From positions 3,658,001 to 3,722,000 of the forward strand of contig NZ_CP076103.1 in assembly GCF_018732085.1 (NCBI RefSeq): a stretch of DNA of 64,000 bases. Reading direction: 5' to 3'. Source of the stretch: Lysobacter capsici (GTDB lineage Bacteria > Pseudomonadota > Gammaproteobacteria > Xanthomonadales > Xanthomonadaceae). Made by a program: the position numbers and the translations under genes. A model generated the notes under the pieces. It was not told the DNA's origin. It saw only the letters and a list, made by a program, of their open reading frames with translations, and ran no database searches. Below are positions 24,987 to 33,573 of the stretch, piece after piece (position 1 is the first letter of the stretch; every line of letters begins with the position of its first letter).

Positions 24987-26027
24987 TCAGCGCCGCTCGT
25001 CGAATTCCCAAAACAACTCGCTGCGCCCCAGTTCCGCGAGCCGGGCTTCGACCTCGGCTAACCACTCCGATTCCGGCCGTCGGCTGGCCCAGGCATAAGT
25101 CTGCGGCACCACGATGGGACGGTCGTCGAAGGCGGAGATCAGCGTGGTGTTGAGCGAATCGGTCGCGATAGCCGTGCGGCCGGGCACCTTGAGGGCCACT
25201 TCGCTGGCATGCCGTTCCAGCGAAGCCATCATCGCCTGCTGCGAGACCGGATCGCGCGCGACGGGTTGTTCGTAGGCCGAACACGCGACCAGGAAATCGG
25301 GCGGACGATCTTCCAGCAACGCCGCCTGCAGACGATCATGACCATCGATGATCACATACGCCTGCAGGCAATCCAGCCGCCACAGCAGTATCGGCGGCAG
25401 CGCGCCTTCGCGCGCCTTCTTGCGCCACCATTTGACCCGGCCGTCTTCGGGCGGCGACGGCGCACGCAGGTTCAACACTTGGTCGATGGGATGCTGGCCG
25501 CCCCAGTCGATGAAGAACACCGGATCGGCACGCAACGCGTCGCGCACGCCGCTGACCGGCCAGTGCCAATGATTCAAACGCAGCTTTCCGGCCTCGAACT
25601 TCCAGGCATCCGCAAGCGGACGCACGCCGATCAACATCCACAGGCCCGCATGCAGGAACGACGCGGGCCCTTCGCTCAGCGCCTGGGCGAACACGCGGCT
25701 CCAACTCGCCAGCCGCTGCGGCTGCGGCAATGCGGCATGCCGTTCGACCACGGCCGAATCCAGCGCCGAGCCAGGCACCGGCGACTCGACCGGCGCATCG
25801 CTGCGCAACAGATGAACCCCGTAACAGTCGCTGAGCACCGTGGCCCAAAAACGCGTCGCCGGCTCGCCGCCATCCGCCCGCTCCTGCACCAGGCGGATGC
25901 GCGCGTTGTGGCCGCTCTCCAGACGCAAGGCCGGCTTGCGATGACCGCCATCGTCCTCGCGGCATTCCAGCGCCAGGCCGAACCAGCGGCCCGCATCGGT
26001 CTCGATGTCTTTCCAGTACACACTCAT
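24987..26027 (-). CDS. Hypothetical protein with ParB-like IDGHDRL motif
   Basis: 346 residues from the ATG at 26027 (a GTG at 26147 is less likely). Soluble; Trp-rich. The most telling part is residues 211-240, 'PPILLWRLDCLQAYVIIDGH' followed by DRLQAALLE, which has the look of the ParB/Srx-like fold (…VIDGHHRL…) found in ParB-type nucleases and kinases. The first half ('VHLLRSDAPVE', 'RVFAQALSEGPASFLHAGLW') is unfamiliar, and the end is Glu-rich ('LAEVEARLAELGRSELFWEF'). Convergent with the ADP-ribosyltransferase gene; no evidence that the two are linked. Function not assigned. Confidence 0.65.
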   Translation of the reverse strand: MSVYWKDIETDAGRWFGLALECREDDGGHRKPALRLESGHNARIRLVQERADGGEPATRFWATVLSDCYGVHLLRSDAPVESPVPGSALDSAVVERHAALPQPQRLASWSRVFAQALSEGPASFLHAGLWMLIGVRPLADAWKFEAGKLRLNHWHWPVSGVRDALRADPVFFIDWGGQHPIDQVLNLRAPSPPEDGRVKWWRKKAREGALPPILLWRLDCLQAYVIIDGHDRLQAALLEDRPPDFLVACSAYEQPVARDPVSQQAMMASLERHASEVALKVPGRTAIATDSLNTTLISAFDDRPIVVPQTYAWASRRPESEWLAEVEARLAELGRSELFWEFDERR

Positions 26028-26183
26028 GATCGCGCTTGGTCCATTTCCTTGAGCGGCATCTGCGGGACCGATATCGCCGCCGTCATCCCTGCCTCTGCCT
26101 GAGCCGGGCCACAAGTATCGCGATTGCGGCGCGGGCTGTCGAAGCACTCACCAAGACGACAGCGACGACGCCGCGATGGCCTC

Positions 26184-26206
26184 TGCAGGAGCGGCGCAAG
26201 CCGCGA
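26184..26206 (+). repeat. Single GTAG-family REP half (diverged)
   Basis: TGCAGGAGCGGCGCAAGCCG followed by CGA, the same hairpin (GCGGC-GCAA-GCCGC) as the REPs at 5960-6440 but with GCAG in place of GTAG and no inverted partner. It sits in the 335-base gap 26028-26363, where I see no gene. Confidence 0.7.
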
Positions 26207-26363
26207 CATCGCAACACCGCCCACCGCGCCGCCCGCACCCGCATCGCGCGCCCGACGCAGACACGCGGCGACGATCGCCGACGCCGCGTTTCGAACTATC
26301 GAAGCCAATCGTCCAAATCGGTATCATCGATCGCACAGGGACCTGTCCGTTGGAGCACGCACC

Positions 26364-26924
26364 ATGCCCGGCAAGACATCGAAGCCGTCGACGAAGACCG
26401 CAAGCAAGCCCGCCGCAAAAAAAGCCGCCAAGAAAGTCGTGAAGAAGGTCGCGAAGAAAGCCGTCGCCAAGACGGCCGGGCCGCGCAAGGCCACCGCCAC
26501 AGCTCAACCCGACAACGCGGCCACGCCGCGCCTGCTCTCCGGCGGCAATCCGCAGATCGCGAAAGGCTACGGCGACGCGCCCGTGCAGGCCTACATCGCC
26601 GCGATGCCGGGTTGGAAAAGCGACATCGGCCGCCAGATCGATGCGCTGATCGAGCGAGCCGTTCCTGAGGTCCACAAGGCGGTCAAGTGGAACTCGCCGC
26701 TGTACGGCATCGAAGGCGAAGGCTGGTTCCTCGGCCTGCATACCTTCAACCACTACGTGAAAGTGGCCTTTTTCCGCGGTGCATCGCTCGATCCGGTCCC
26801 GCCCGGCGAATCCAAGAGCCAGGACACGCGCTACCTCAACGTGCGCGAAAACGAGCCGATCGACGAAGCCCGGTTCATCGCCTGGGTGAAGCAGGCCCGC
26901 CGCCTGCCCGGTGAGAAAATGTGA
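26364..26924 (+). CDS. DUF1801-domain protein with N-terminal Lys/Ala tail
   Basis: 186 residues from the ATG at 26364. Residues 1-45 are a histone-H1-like low-complexity tail of Lys/Ala/Val units (KKAAKKVVKKVAKKAVAK). The DUF1801 (YdhG/YobT-like) domain follows, with 'VHKAVKWNSPLYGIEGEG' and 'NHYVKVAFFRGASLDP'. DUF1801 proteins are small beta-rich cytosolic proteins of unknown action. The basic tail suggests nucleic-acid binding. The paralogue at 27009 carries a similar tail at its other end. Confidence 0.85.
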   Translation: MPGKTSKPSTKTASKPAAKKAAKKVVKKVAKKAVAKTAGPRKATATAQPDNAATPRLLSGGNPQIAKGYGDAPVQAYIAAMPGWKSDIGRQIDALIERAVPEVHKAVKWNSPLYGIEGEGWFLGLHTFNHYVKVAFFRGASLDPVPPGESKSQDTRYLNVRENEPIDEARFIAWVKQARRLPGEKM

Positions 26925-27008
26925 GCGGCGCCGGCCAAGCGCATGCGTAGCATGAGCCCGCGCCGGCCCCCTGCATCGCGCCGCCCCCCTCCTGACGAAG
27001 CCATCGCC

Positions 27009-27515
27009 ATGAAGAAAGCCACCCCGCTCGACCCGGCCGCGGACGCCAGCGCGCAAACCTCCGCGTCCGAACAGATAGACGCGAAAATCCAGCAACTGGG
27101 CGATTGGCGCGGCCAGACCCTCGCGCGCATCCGCATGCTGATCAAGCAGGCCGACCCCGACGTGGTCGAGGAAGTGAAATGGCGCGGGGTACCGGTGTGG
27201 TCGCACGACGGCATCGTATGCACCGGCGAGACCTACAAGGCCGCGGTGAAGATGACCTTCGCCAAGGGCGCCTCGCTGGACGATCCCGCCGGCCTGTTCA
27301 ACTCCAGTCTCGACGGCAATACCCGGCGCGCCATCGATATCCACGAAGGCGACAAGCTCGACGAGAAGGCCTTGAAAGCGTTGATCCGCGCCGCGGCGGC
27401 GCTCAATACCGCCGCGCGCGCCAAGCCCCGCCCCGGCGCGGCTGCGAAGAAAGTCGTGAAGAAGGTCGTGAAGAAAGCCGCGAAGAAAGCCGCGAAGAAA
27501 GCAAACAGCGAGTGA
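27009..27515 (+). CDS. DUF1801-domain protein with C-terminal Lys/Ala tail
   Basis: 168 residues from the ATG at 27009. The DUF1801 core comes first: 'LARIRMLIKQADPDVVEEVK' then WRGVPVWSHDG and 'YKAAVKMTFAKGASLDDP'. The last 25 residues are AAKKVVKKVVKKAAKKAAKK plus a short end, the same repeat type as in the neighbour but moved to the C-terminus. It lies 84 bases downstream of the first copy in the same direction, so the two are probably co-transcribed. Function unknown; DNA or RNA association is inferred from the tail. Confidence 0.85.
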   Translation: MKKATPLDPAADASAQTSASEQIDAKIQQLGDWRGQTLARIRMLIKQADPDVVEEVKWRGVPVWSHDGIVCTGETYKAAVKMTFAKGASLDDPAGLFNSSLDGNTRRAIDIHEGDKLDEKALKALIRAAAALNTAARAKPRPGAAAKKVVKKVVKKAAKKAAKKANSE

Positions 27516-27534
27516 TCCGCCTCGCGCGGCCCGC

Positions 27535-28194
27535 TTAGCCCGCCCGCAACATCAACACCACACCCGTGACGGCCAGCACGGCCGTCCATGCGCGAACGGG
27601 CCTGCGTCCGCGCATCCACTCAGGACGCAGCGCGATGCCGCGGCACACGCCGGTCGCGATGGCGCCGGTCGTGACCAGCATCGCCGCCAGATGCAGGCCG
27701 ACCGCGGCCAACCCGAGCACGGCCGAACCGGAGGCGGTAATTTCGCGCGCCGGCGTGCCGCTCATGCAGATCGGCACCAGCGCCGGCACCAGCATCAAGC
27801 CGGCGCCGTGCGCGGTGGCCATCAGGCACGACCACAGCGCGATGCCCACGTGGCCGGTGGGCGTGCGGATGCGAAATCGCTCGGCAAGGCCCGCGCCGGC
27901 CGTATTCGCCGCGGCGCCGCGCCACCCGCGATGCAGTGCCACGCCGATGAGCAAGGCTCCGGCCACGCGCTGGACCCACGCGCGATCCATCCACAAGCCC
28001 TGCGCGAGCGCGCAGACCACGATCGCGACCGAGGCCGCGTGCCCGATCGCGATCGGCAGCAGCGCGCGCCGCGCCTGGGCGTCGTCGCGCGCATGCACGC
28101 CGCAGGCGGCGGCGAACATCCAGCCGTTCGCCGGGCTCGCTCCATGCGCAGCGCCGAGTCCGGCGATCGCCAACCAGGCCCATGCCATGTCCAT
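27535..28194 (-). CDS. Hypothetical six-helix membrane protein
   Basis: 219 residues with about six hydrophobic helices (WAWLAIAGLGAAHGASPANG, AIGHAASVAIVVCALAQGL, GIALWSCLMATAHGAGLMLV, LGLAAVGLHLAAMLVTTGAI and others). Two 'xAHGA' motifs in helices 1 and 4 look like an internal duplication and recall small heavy-metal or HupE/UreJ-type permeases, but I cannot assign it. Behind an AGGACGG ribosome site and 28 bases downstream of the DUF899 gene in the same direction. Convergent with the DUF1801 pair. Confidence 0.7.
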   Translation of the reverse strand: MDMAWAWLAIAGLGAAHGASPANGWMFAAACGVHARDDAQARRALLPIAIGHAASVAIVVCALAQGLWMDRAWVQRVAGALLIGVALHRGWRGAAANTAGAGLAERFRIRTPTGHVGIALWSCLMATAHGAGLMLVPALVPICMSGTPAREITASGSAVLGLAAVGLHLAAMLVTTGAIATGVCRGIALRPEWMRGRRPVRAWTAVLAVTGVVLMLRAG

Positions 28195-28222
28195 GATCCG
28201 TCCTCGCCCAGGCGCTGCAGGT

Positions 28223-29008
28223 TCAAACCTTCGAGCAACACGCGCCCGTCGCCGGCGCCGTGCTCGCGCTCGCAGCCGGCGCGTAGCGATCGTGATGGCG
28301 CACCCAGGCCATCGGATACTCCAGCCCGTCCTCGTCGCGCCCCTTGGGCGTGAGCTCCAGCAACGCGTAGGTGTGCATCATCACTTCCACCCCGCGGCCA
28401 TAACGCGAGTAGGTGTGGAAGACCGCGCCGGTCGCGTCGCGATGGAACACGCTGATGCCGGGCGCTTCCTCGTGCGGAAACGGCTGGCGAACGTAGTTGT
28501 AGTCGACCTTGCCGCTGGACAACTCGTCGTGGCTGAAGCTCACGCCGAAATCGCGATTGAAGTCGCTGCCGTGCGAAGACACCCAGCCGAACCGCCAGCC
28601 CATGCGTCGGCGGAAGCGTTCGATGTCGGCCAGCGGCGCGCGCGAGACCGCGAGCAAGGTGACGTCGCGCTGCGCCAGATGCACATTGGCGCCGTCGTGG
28701 TGATCGGCCATGTAGGAGCAGCTCTTGCACCCCTGCTCCCAGCCCGGCGCGAACATGAAGTGCTGCACCAGCAACTGGCTGCGCCCGTCGAACAGGTCGG
28801 CGAGGCCGCGCGGCCCATCGAGGGTCTCGAAGACGTACTCCTTTTCGACCCGCACCCACGGCAGCGCGCGGCGCTCGCGCGCGATCTCGTCCTGCAGGCG
28901 GGTGAGTTCCTTTTCGCGCGCCAACAGCGTCTTGCGTGCGGCGAGCCATTGCTGCGTGGATACGATCGGATGATCGGTCGCGTTCGATCCGGCGATTACG
29001 GTGTTCAT
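28223..29008 (-). CDS. DUF899 family thioredoxin-like protein
   Basis: 261 residues from the ATG at 29008, after AGGAG. Starts with a charged helical segment (WLAARKTLLAREKELTRLQD), then the thioredoxin-like core 'LLVQHFMFAPGWEQGCKSCS' with a CxxC pair at the usual active site, and 'YSRYGRGVEVMMHTYALLEL' and 'DRYAP' near the end, all typical of DUF899. Such proteins are cytosolic and presumed redox-active. Lies in a minus-strand run with the beta-propeller protein and an HTH regulator, a frequent set in proteobacteria and actinobacteria. Confidence 0.9.
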   Translation of the reverse strand: MNTVIAGSNATDHPIVSTQQWLAARKTLLAREKELTRLQDEIARERRALPWVRVEKEYVFETLDGPRGLADLFDGRSQLLVQHFMFAPGWEQGCKSCSYMADHHDGANVHLAQRDVTLLAVSRAPLADIERFRRRMGWRFGWVSSHGSDFNRDFGVSFSHDELSSGKVDYNYVRQPFPHEEAPGISVFHRDATGAVFHTYSRYGRGVEVMMHTYALLELTPKGRDEDGLEYPMAWVRHHDRYAPAASASTAPATGACCSKV

Positions 29009-29210
29009 GCGGTGCTCCTGGGCCCGATGGGCCTTCGTGGTGGGACGCCCGCCCGATCGCGGGCAAGGCATCGCCGTCTCCGGTCGGTCGACCGGATGGG
29101 CATGGCGGATGGGGAAGCCGCCGGCAGGCGGCTGGATCGATGACGAATCGCGCGTCAGCGCATTCGCCGCGATGGGCGGCCGCGTCGCACGCGGCGCATC
29201 GCCCGAAGCC

Positions 29211-29885
29211 TTATCGCGTCGCCGATTTCGGCCGGCGCACCGCGCGGACCTTGCCGCTGGACCCGCCGCCGCAATAGAACAGATCCGCGCCGTCGGATTC
29301 GAGCCCGCTCACGCCGATGCCGTGCGGCAATTCCAGGCGTTCGAGCACCTCGCCGTTGTCCGGATCGATGCGGCGCAGTTCGTTGTCGTCGCCGTCCCAG
29401 GTCGCGTGCCACAGCTCGCCGTCGACCCAGGTCACGCCGGTGACGAAACGGTTGGATTCGATCGTGCGCAGGACCGCGCCGGTGGCCGGATCGATCCGAT
29501 GGATCTTGCGATCGCGGTACTGCCCCACCCACAGGCTGCCCTCGGCCCAGGTCAGGCCGGAATCGCCGCCGTTGCCCGGCGCGGGAATCGACGCCACCAC
29601 CGCGCCGGTGGCCGGATCGATCTTGTCGATGCGCGCTTCGGCGATCTGATACAGATGGGTGCCGTCGAACGCGGTGCCCGCATGCGCGGCGCAATCGAGC
29701 GTGCGCACGACCTCACCGCTGTCGGGGTCGAACGCCAGCACGTTCGCCTCGGTCGCGGCCCACACGCGCTGGCCGTCGTGGGTGACGCCGTGAATCCGCT
29801 CGGCGCCGTCGAACGGGCCGTATTCGCGCACGATTTCGGCCGCGCGGGTCGGGATTTGCCGGGTTGCGTTGTCGTTGCTGCTCAT
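29211..29885 (-). CDS. Beta-propeller protein (glutamine-cyclotransferase/Vgb-like)
   Basis: 224 residues from the ATG at 29885 behind GAGAGG. Repeating blades such as 'LYQIAEARIDKIDPATGAVV', 'LWVGQYRDRKIHRIDPATGA' and 'LWHATWDGDDNELRRIDPDN' are typical of five- to seven-bladed propellers of the glutamine cyclotransferase/YncE type. No signal peptide. A 'CGGGSSGKVRAVRR' end closes the last blade. The enzymatic role is unknown; the family name reflects fold only. Probably transcribed with the DUF899 gene downstream and the regulator upstream. Confidence 0.8.
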   Translation of the reverse strand: MSSNDNATRQIPTRAAEIVREYGPFDGAERIHGVTHDGQRVWAATEANVLAFDPDSGEVVRTLDCAAHAGTAFDGTHLYQIAEARIDKIDPATGAVVASIPAPGNGGDSGLTWAEGSLWVGQYRDRKIHRIDPATGAVLRTIESNRFVTGVTWVDGELWHATWDGDDNELRRIDPDNGEVLERLELPHGIGVSGLESDGADLFYCGGGSSGKVRAVRRPKSATR

Positions 29886-29928
29886 GGTTCCTCTCCTGGG
29901 GCGCTCAGGGCGGCGCCGTGAGATCAAT

Positions 29929-31149
29929 CTACTCAGGCGGCAGCGCGGCCGGGAGTAACAAGATCGTCGTGAATCCCACCAGCGGCGGCGCCAGCCAGCG
30001 CTGTGCGCGCGCATGGCCGATCGAGCGCACCTGCGCGGCCGCCTCCAGTTCGACCAGCGCGCGCTGGACCGTGCGCTGGCTGTCGCCCAGGGCCAGCGCC
30101 AATGCCGAGGTCGACCAGGCCGCGCCGTCGCCGAGCAAGGCCAGCAGCGACGCCTGATCGCCGTCGATCGGCGGCATCAGCACGGCCACGGTCCGGCCTT
30201 CGCGCGCGACGAGTTCGAAACCGCGTGCGGTGGCCTCGATGGCCGCCATCGGAGCGACCGACGCACGCAGCCGGCCGATCTCCACGCGCAGGCGCGCGCG
30301 ATGGGTTTCGTCGGGATGCCGGGTGCGGAACACGCGCGCGATCAACGCATTGCGCTCGACATCGCCGGGCCAGCCTTCGGCCAACGCGCACAACAACGCG
30401 AACAACACCGGCCGCCGCGCAAGCGACTGCCAATGATCGCCGACGCGCAGGCCGCGCCGGCAGGCATCGACCACCAGCGCATCCGAGGCCAGCAAGGCTT
30501 CGACCTGATCCAGCCGCAGCGGCTGCTCATGCCCGGCGTGGATGGTGCGCGCGGCGCAGCGCTCGAGCGCGGCCTGCGCCTCGGCGACTTCGGCGATCAA
30601 GGCCGGCACGCGCGCGCGCCGCGCCGCCTCGAAGGCGCGCGCCAACGCCGCCCGCGCCACCGCCGTGCGCAGCGAGCGCAAGGCCAGTTCGGCGGTCGCC
30701 AGTTCGGCCACCGCCGCCAACGATGGCGGCAGGCCCGATGCGTCGAGCCCGGCCAATGATGCCGCGGCCTCGTCGAGACGACCGAGCAGAAGCTGCCGCC
30801 GCACCGCGATCAGGCGCGCCTGCATGGCATTGGCGCGATCGTTGCGTGTCTCCAGCGCGGCCGCAGCGTCGGCGAGCAGCTTCGGCGAGCCGCCCAGATC
30901 GCGCATGGCCAGCGCGACCTCCGCCTCGGCGACCACGCAACGCGCGCGCGCCAGCGCTTCGCGCGCACCGAAGCCGCGTGCGGCGCGACGCAGCAACTCG
31001 CGGGCGCGCGGATAGTCGCCCAGCTGCGCCATCGCGATCCCGCGCAGGGCGAGCGCCGGCGGGTCGTCGCGCAACGCGATCCGGTCCAGGGCGCCGAGCG
31101 CGTCGCCGACGGCCAGTGCGCGCCCCGCGGCGACGATCAGGGAATCCAT
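29929..31149 (-). CDS. Helix-turn-helix regulator with TPR-like N-terminal part
   Basis: 406 residues. The first 200 are Ala/Arg/Leu-rich helical repeats resembling TPRs ('AMAQLGDYPRARELLRRAAR'). Then comes a winged-helix-like block (about 250-325: 'RRPVLFALLCALAEGWPGDV' ... 'ARLRVEIGRLRASV') like the transcription-activator DNA-binding domain, and a second HTH near the C-terminus ('STSALALALGDSQRTVQRAL'). 43 bases upstream of the beta-propeller gene in the same direction, so it likely regulates that small operon. Confidence 0.75.
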   Translation of the reverse strand: MDSLIVAAGRALAVGDALGALDRIALRDDPPALALRGIAMAQLGDYPRARELLRRAARGFGAREALARARCVVAEAEVALAMRDLGGSPKLLADAAAALETRNDRANAMQARLIAVRRQLLLGRLDEAAASLAGLDASGLPPSLAAVAELATAELALRSLRTAVARAALARAFEAARRARVPALIAEVAEAQAALERCAARTIHAGHEQPLRLDQVEALLASDALVVDACRRGLRVGDHWQSLARRPVLFALLCALAEGWPGDVERNALIARVFRTRHPDETHRARLRVEIGRLRASVAPMAAIEATARGFELVAREGRTVAVLMPPIDGDQASLLALLGDGAAWSTSALALALGDSQRTVQRALVELEAAAQVRSIGHARAQRWLAPPLVGFTTILLLPAALPPE

Positions 31150-31274
31150 GGTGGCAGTCTACTGCGCGTCGCGCCAAGGGCGAGGCCGCGACGTGCGAAT
31201 CGGATCACGCCGCGCGCAGGTGCCGCGCGCGCGGCGGCGCTGAACCGTTCACCGCATCGGTCCGTTTCGATCCT

Positions 31275-31682
31275 TCAACGGCAATGGGTATTGCCGTAGG
31301 CATCCGTGCTGCACCGGCGGGTGGAGCCGTCGCTGTGACGGTAGGTCGTGTTGCCGTAGCGATCGGTGGTCGCGCGCGTGGTCGTGCCGTCGCTGTGGCG
31401 ATAGGTGGTGTTGCCGTAGCTGTCGGAGCGTCCGCGCGTGACCGAGCCGTCGCTGTGACGCAGATAGGTGTTGCCATAGCCGTCAGCGCTTGCGCGCGTG
31501 CTCGTGCCATCGCTGCGGCGATAGGTGGTGTTGCCGTACCCGTCGGACCGGGCACGCGTGGTCGTGCCGTCGCTGTTGCGGCAATCGGTCCTGCCGTAGC
31601 CGTCGCTGGAGCAGCGCGTCGGCCCGGCCGTGGCGGCACCGGCGGCGAACAACAGCGACAGCGCCCCTACGAGTCGTTTCAC
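31275..31682 (-). CDS. Secreted protein of 20-residue tandem repeats
   Basis: 135 residues: a signal peptide (MKRLVGALSLLFAAGAATAG) then nearly six copies of a 20-residue unit of the form RSDGYGNTTYRHSDGTTTRA. Tyr-Gly-Asn-Thr and Ser-Asp-Gly-Thr are almost invariant; the first, fifth and last copies carry Cys, which may bridge the ends. In DNA the unit is 60 bases. Such Gly/Asn/Thr/Ser-rich repeats usually make beta-solenoids or extended surface ribbons. Exported to the periplasm or outside; role unknown. Confidence 0.85.
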   Translation of the reverse strand: MKRLVGALSLLFAAGAATAGPTRCSSDGYGRTDCRNSDGTTTRARSDGYGNTTYRRSDGTSTRASADGYGNTYLRHSDGSVTRGRSDSYGNTTYRHSDGTTTRATTDRYGNTTYRHSDGSTRRCSTDAYGNTHCR

Positions 31683-31727
31683 GCGGATGCCCTGTAAGTG
31701 GATGGCCTGGCGTGCATCAAGCCACGA

Positions 31728-32870
31728 TCACGGCCGGCTCGCTTTGCGCAATTCGGTGATCCGGGCCTTGAGCGCCGCATCGCCGGGATTCGTCGCAAGC
31801 AAGGCGTCGGCGAATTTCGCCGCCGGCGCGGACGGTCCTTCGAACGCGTCCGACGCCATGCCCAGCAAGGCCTGCCGGCCGCCGTCGTCGAGCCGACCGG
31901 CCGCATTCAATTCGTCCATCAGCGCGATCGCTTGATCGACCAGTCGTCCACGCACATAAATCTGCGCCAAGGTCAGCCGCAAAGGCGCGTTACCGGGATT
32001 CTTCGCCAGCACCTTGTCGCCCAGCGCGACCGCCTTCGCCGGGTCCTTGCCGTTCGACAGATAGGCCATCACCAGCAAGGCCATGCCTTCGCTGTCGCTG
32101 CCGCGCTCGGCGAGCATCGCATCGATCAGCGTGTCCGCCTCGCCCATCTGGCCGGCGCTGATGTACACCGAGGCCAGCAGGAGCTCGCCGCCGCGCTTCT
32201 TGTCGCCGTCCGCCGCGCCGAACCGCGCGATGGCCTGCTGGATCGCCACGATGGACTGCCGATAGCGTCCCATCGCGTTGAGCACATTGCCCTTGATCAG
32301 CCACACCGTGGGATCGTGGGTGCGCGTCTGCGACTCGAACCGCTCCAGCAGGGCCAAGGCCTTCGCCGGGTCGGTCTTCGACAAGGCCTGCGCCAGCATC
32401 AGCATCGACTGGAAATGATCGTCGTTGTCGAGCGCATCGGCCTCGACGGCGCGGGTGAGATAGTCAATGACGACGGGGTCGTCCACGCGATCGGCCGCGA
32501 AGCCGCCGACCATGTTGGCGACGGCGCGCTCGTAGGCGCTGATCGACCGATCGGCCAGGATGGCATCGGCCGACGCGCGCAGCTGCGGATAGACATCGGC
32601 CCGACCGAGCGCATCCTGGCGCTTGAACTCGTCGCGCAAGGCCTGCACCTTCGCGGTCATCCGCGGCGAAGACGCCGACGGCGCTGGCGCCTTGCGTGTC
32701 GCGTCGGGGTAAATGGGCTGCTTGTTCTCGGCCGATGCCGATGCCGACACTGATACCGATGAAGACCGGCCTTGGTCCATGCCGGGGCGCGCCGATACAT
32801 CGGCGATGACCAACAGCAGCAGCGCCGAAACGGCGGCGCTCAGGCAATGGCCATGCGTGGGTTTTGACAT
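31728..32870 (-). CDS. Exported TPR protein
   Basis: 380 residues from the ATG at 32870, just after GGGAGGAGCA. An N-terminal signal-type segment (LSAAVSALLLLVIADVSA) is followed by a Ser-rich linker and a TPR superhelix: 'HFQSMLMLAQALSKTDPAKA', 'VWLIKGNVLNAMGRYRQSIV', 'AVALGDKVLAKNPGNAPLRL' and 'AAKFADALLATNPGDAALKA'. Likely a periplasmic scaffold. It lies 45 bases upstream of the 20-residue-repeat gene on the same strand. Confidence 0.82.
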   Translation of the reverse strand: MSKPTHGHCLSAAVSALLLLVIADVSARPGMDQGRSSSVSVSASASAENKQPIYPDATRKAPAPSASSPRMTAKVQALRDEFKRQDALGRADVYPQLRASADAILADRSISAYERAVANMVGGFAADRVDDPVVIDYLTRAVEADALDNDDHFQSMLMLAQALSKTDPAKALALLERFESQTRTHDPTVWLIKGNVLNAMGRYRQSIVAIQQAIARFGAADGDKKRGGELLLASVYISAGQMGEADTLIDAMLAERGSDSEGMALLVMAYLSNGKDPAKAVALGDKVLAKNPGNAPLRLTLAQIYVRGRLVDQAIALMDELNAAGRLDDGGRQALLGMASDAFEGPSAPAAKFADALLATNPGDAALKARITELRKASRP

Positions 32871-32890
32871 TGCTCCTCCCATGAGTCGAT

Positions 32891-33376
32891 TCAAGAACGG
32901 TCAGGCGATAGACAGGCTGATTCATCGTCCAACGGCAATGCATACCCGAACGCCGTTGAATTTCGCCGGGCGATGGCCCAAAGCTCCGGCCCGATGCGCC
33001 AGTCTCGTTCGCAGTCGCCAGGGCCGGCGAAATACAGCACCGAGTGGAGGTGAGTCGCGATATCGCGTTCCAGCAGCTGCAACGTCCGCGGCCATTGCGG
33101 CCATTGCGCCAAGCGACGATCGGCGAACTCGAACGAATTGAGCACGACCGCCATGAGCACGAAGCGCTCATCCTCGTCCAACTCGCCCGCCTCATAGACC
33201 GCCAGGAACTCATCGATACGCTCGGGGTCTGCCCACTCGGCCTCGGGGTCCTGCAGCGAGGGATGGGTGACGAATCCGAACCGAACGGCAATCCGTTCAA
33301 GCGCCGCGGCCGTGGGATGCCGCCACAAATGCTCCGGGACGTCCATATCGCCACGCATCCTGAGGTTTCGCTCCAT
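32891..33376 (-). CDS. Hypothetical protein
   Basis: 161 residues from the ATG at 33376 (MERNLRMRGDMDVPEHLWRH); a second ATG at 33361 is possible. Acidic, helical, soluble: 'EWADPERIDEFLAVYEAGEL' and 'RFVLMAVVLNSFEFADRRLA'. A Trp-rich end 'WRIGPELWAIARR'. No recognisable motif. 20 bases upstream of the TPR gene in the same direction. Confidence 0.65.
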   Translation of the reverse strand: MERNLRMRGDMDVPEHLWRHPTAAALERIAVRFGFVTHPSLQDPEAEWADPERIDEFLAVYEAGELDEDERFVLMAVVLNSFEFADRRLAQWPQWPRTLQLLERDIATHLHSVLYFAGPGDCERDWRIGPELWAIARRNSTAFGYALPLDDESACLSPDRS

Positions 33377-33573
33377 CGAGCCGATACCGGGAAAGTAACG
33401 GACCGTCTTGCGCGGCGCCAGTCGGCGTCCACGAGCCGGACATTCACGCAAACGACAAAGACAGACGGCGCGCAGGGCGCGTGACCGCGGCAGCGAACTT
33501 GCAAGCGGATTTTCTGATTCAATGCGCCGGCACGTCGCGCCTGACCCAGGCGCCGAGCCACAGGAGATTGATC

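Noticed and set aside
24178..26027. Toxin-antitoxin or toxin-immunity pair of the ADP-ribosyltransferase with the convergent 24987-26027 gene
   Set aside because: The genes are convergent, separated by a hairpin, and the partner shows no macrodomain or ADP-ribosylglycohydrolase motif.
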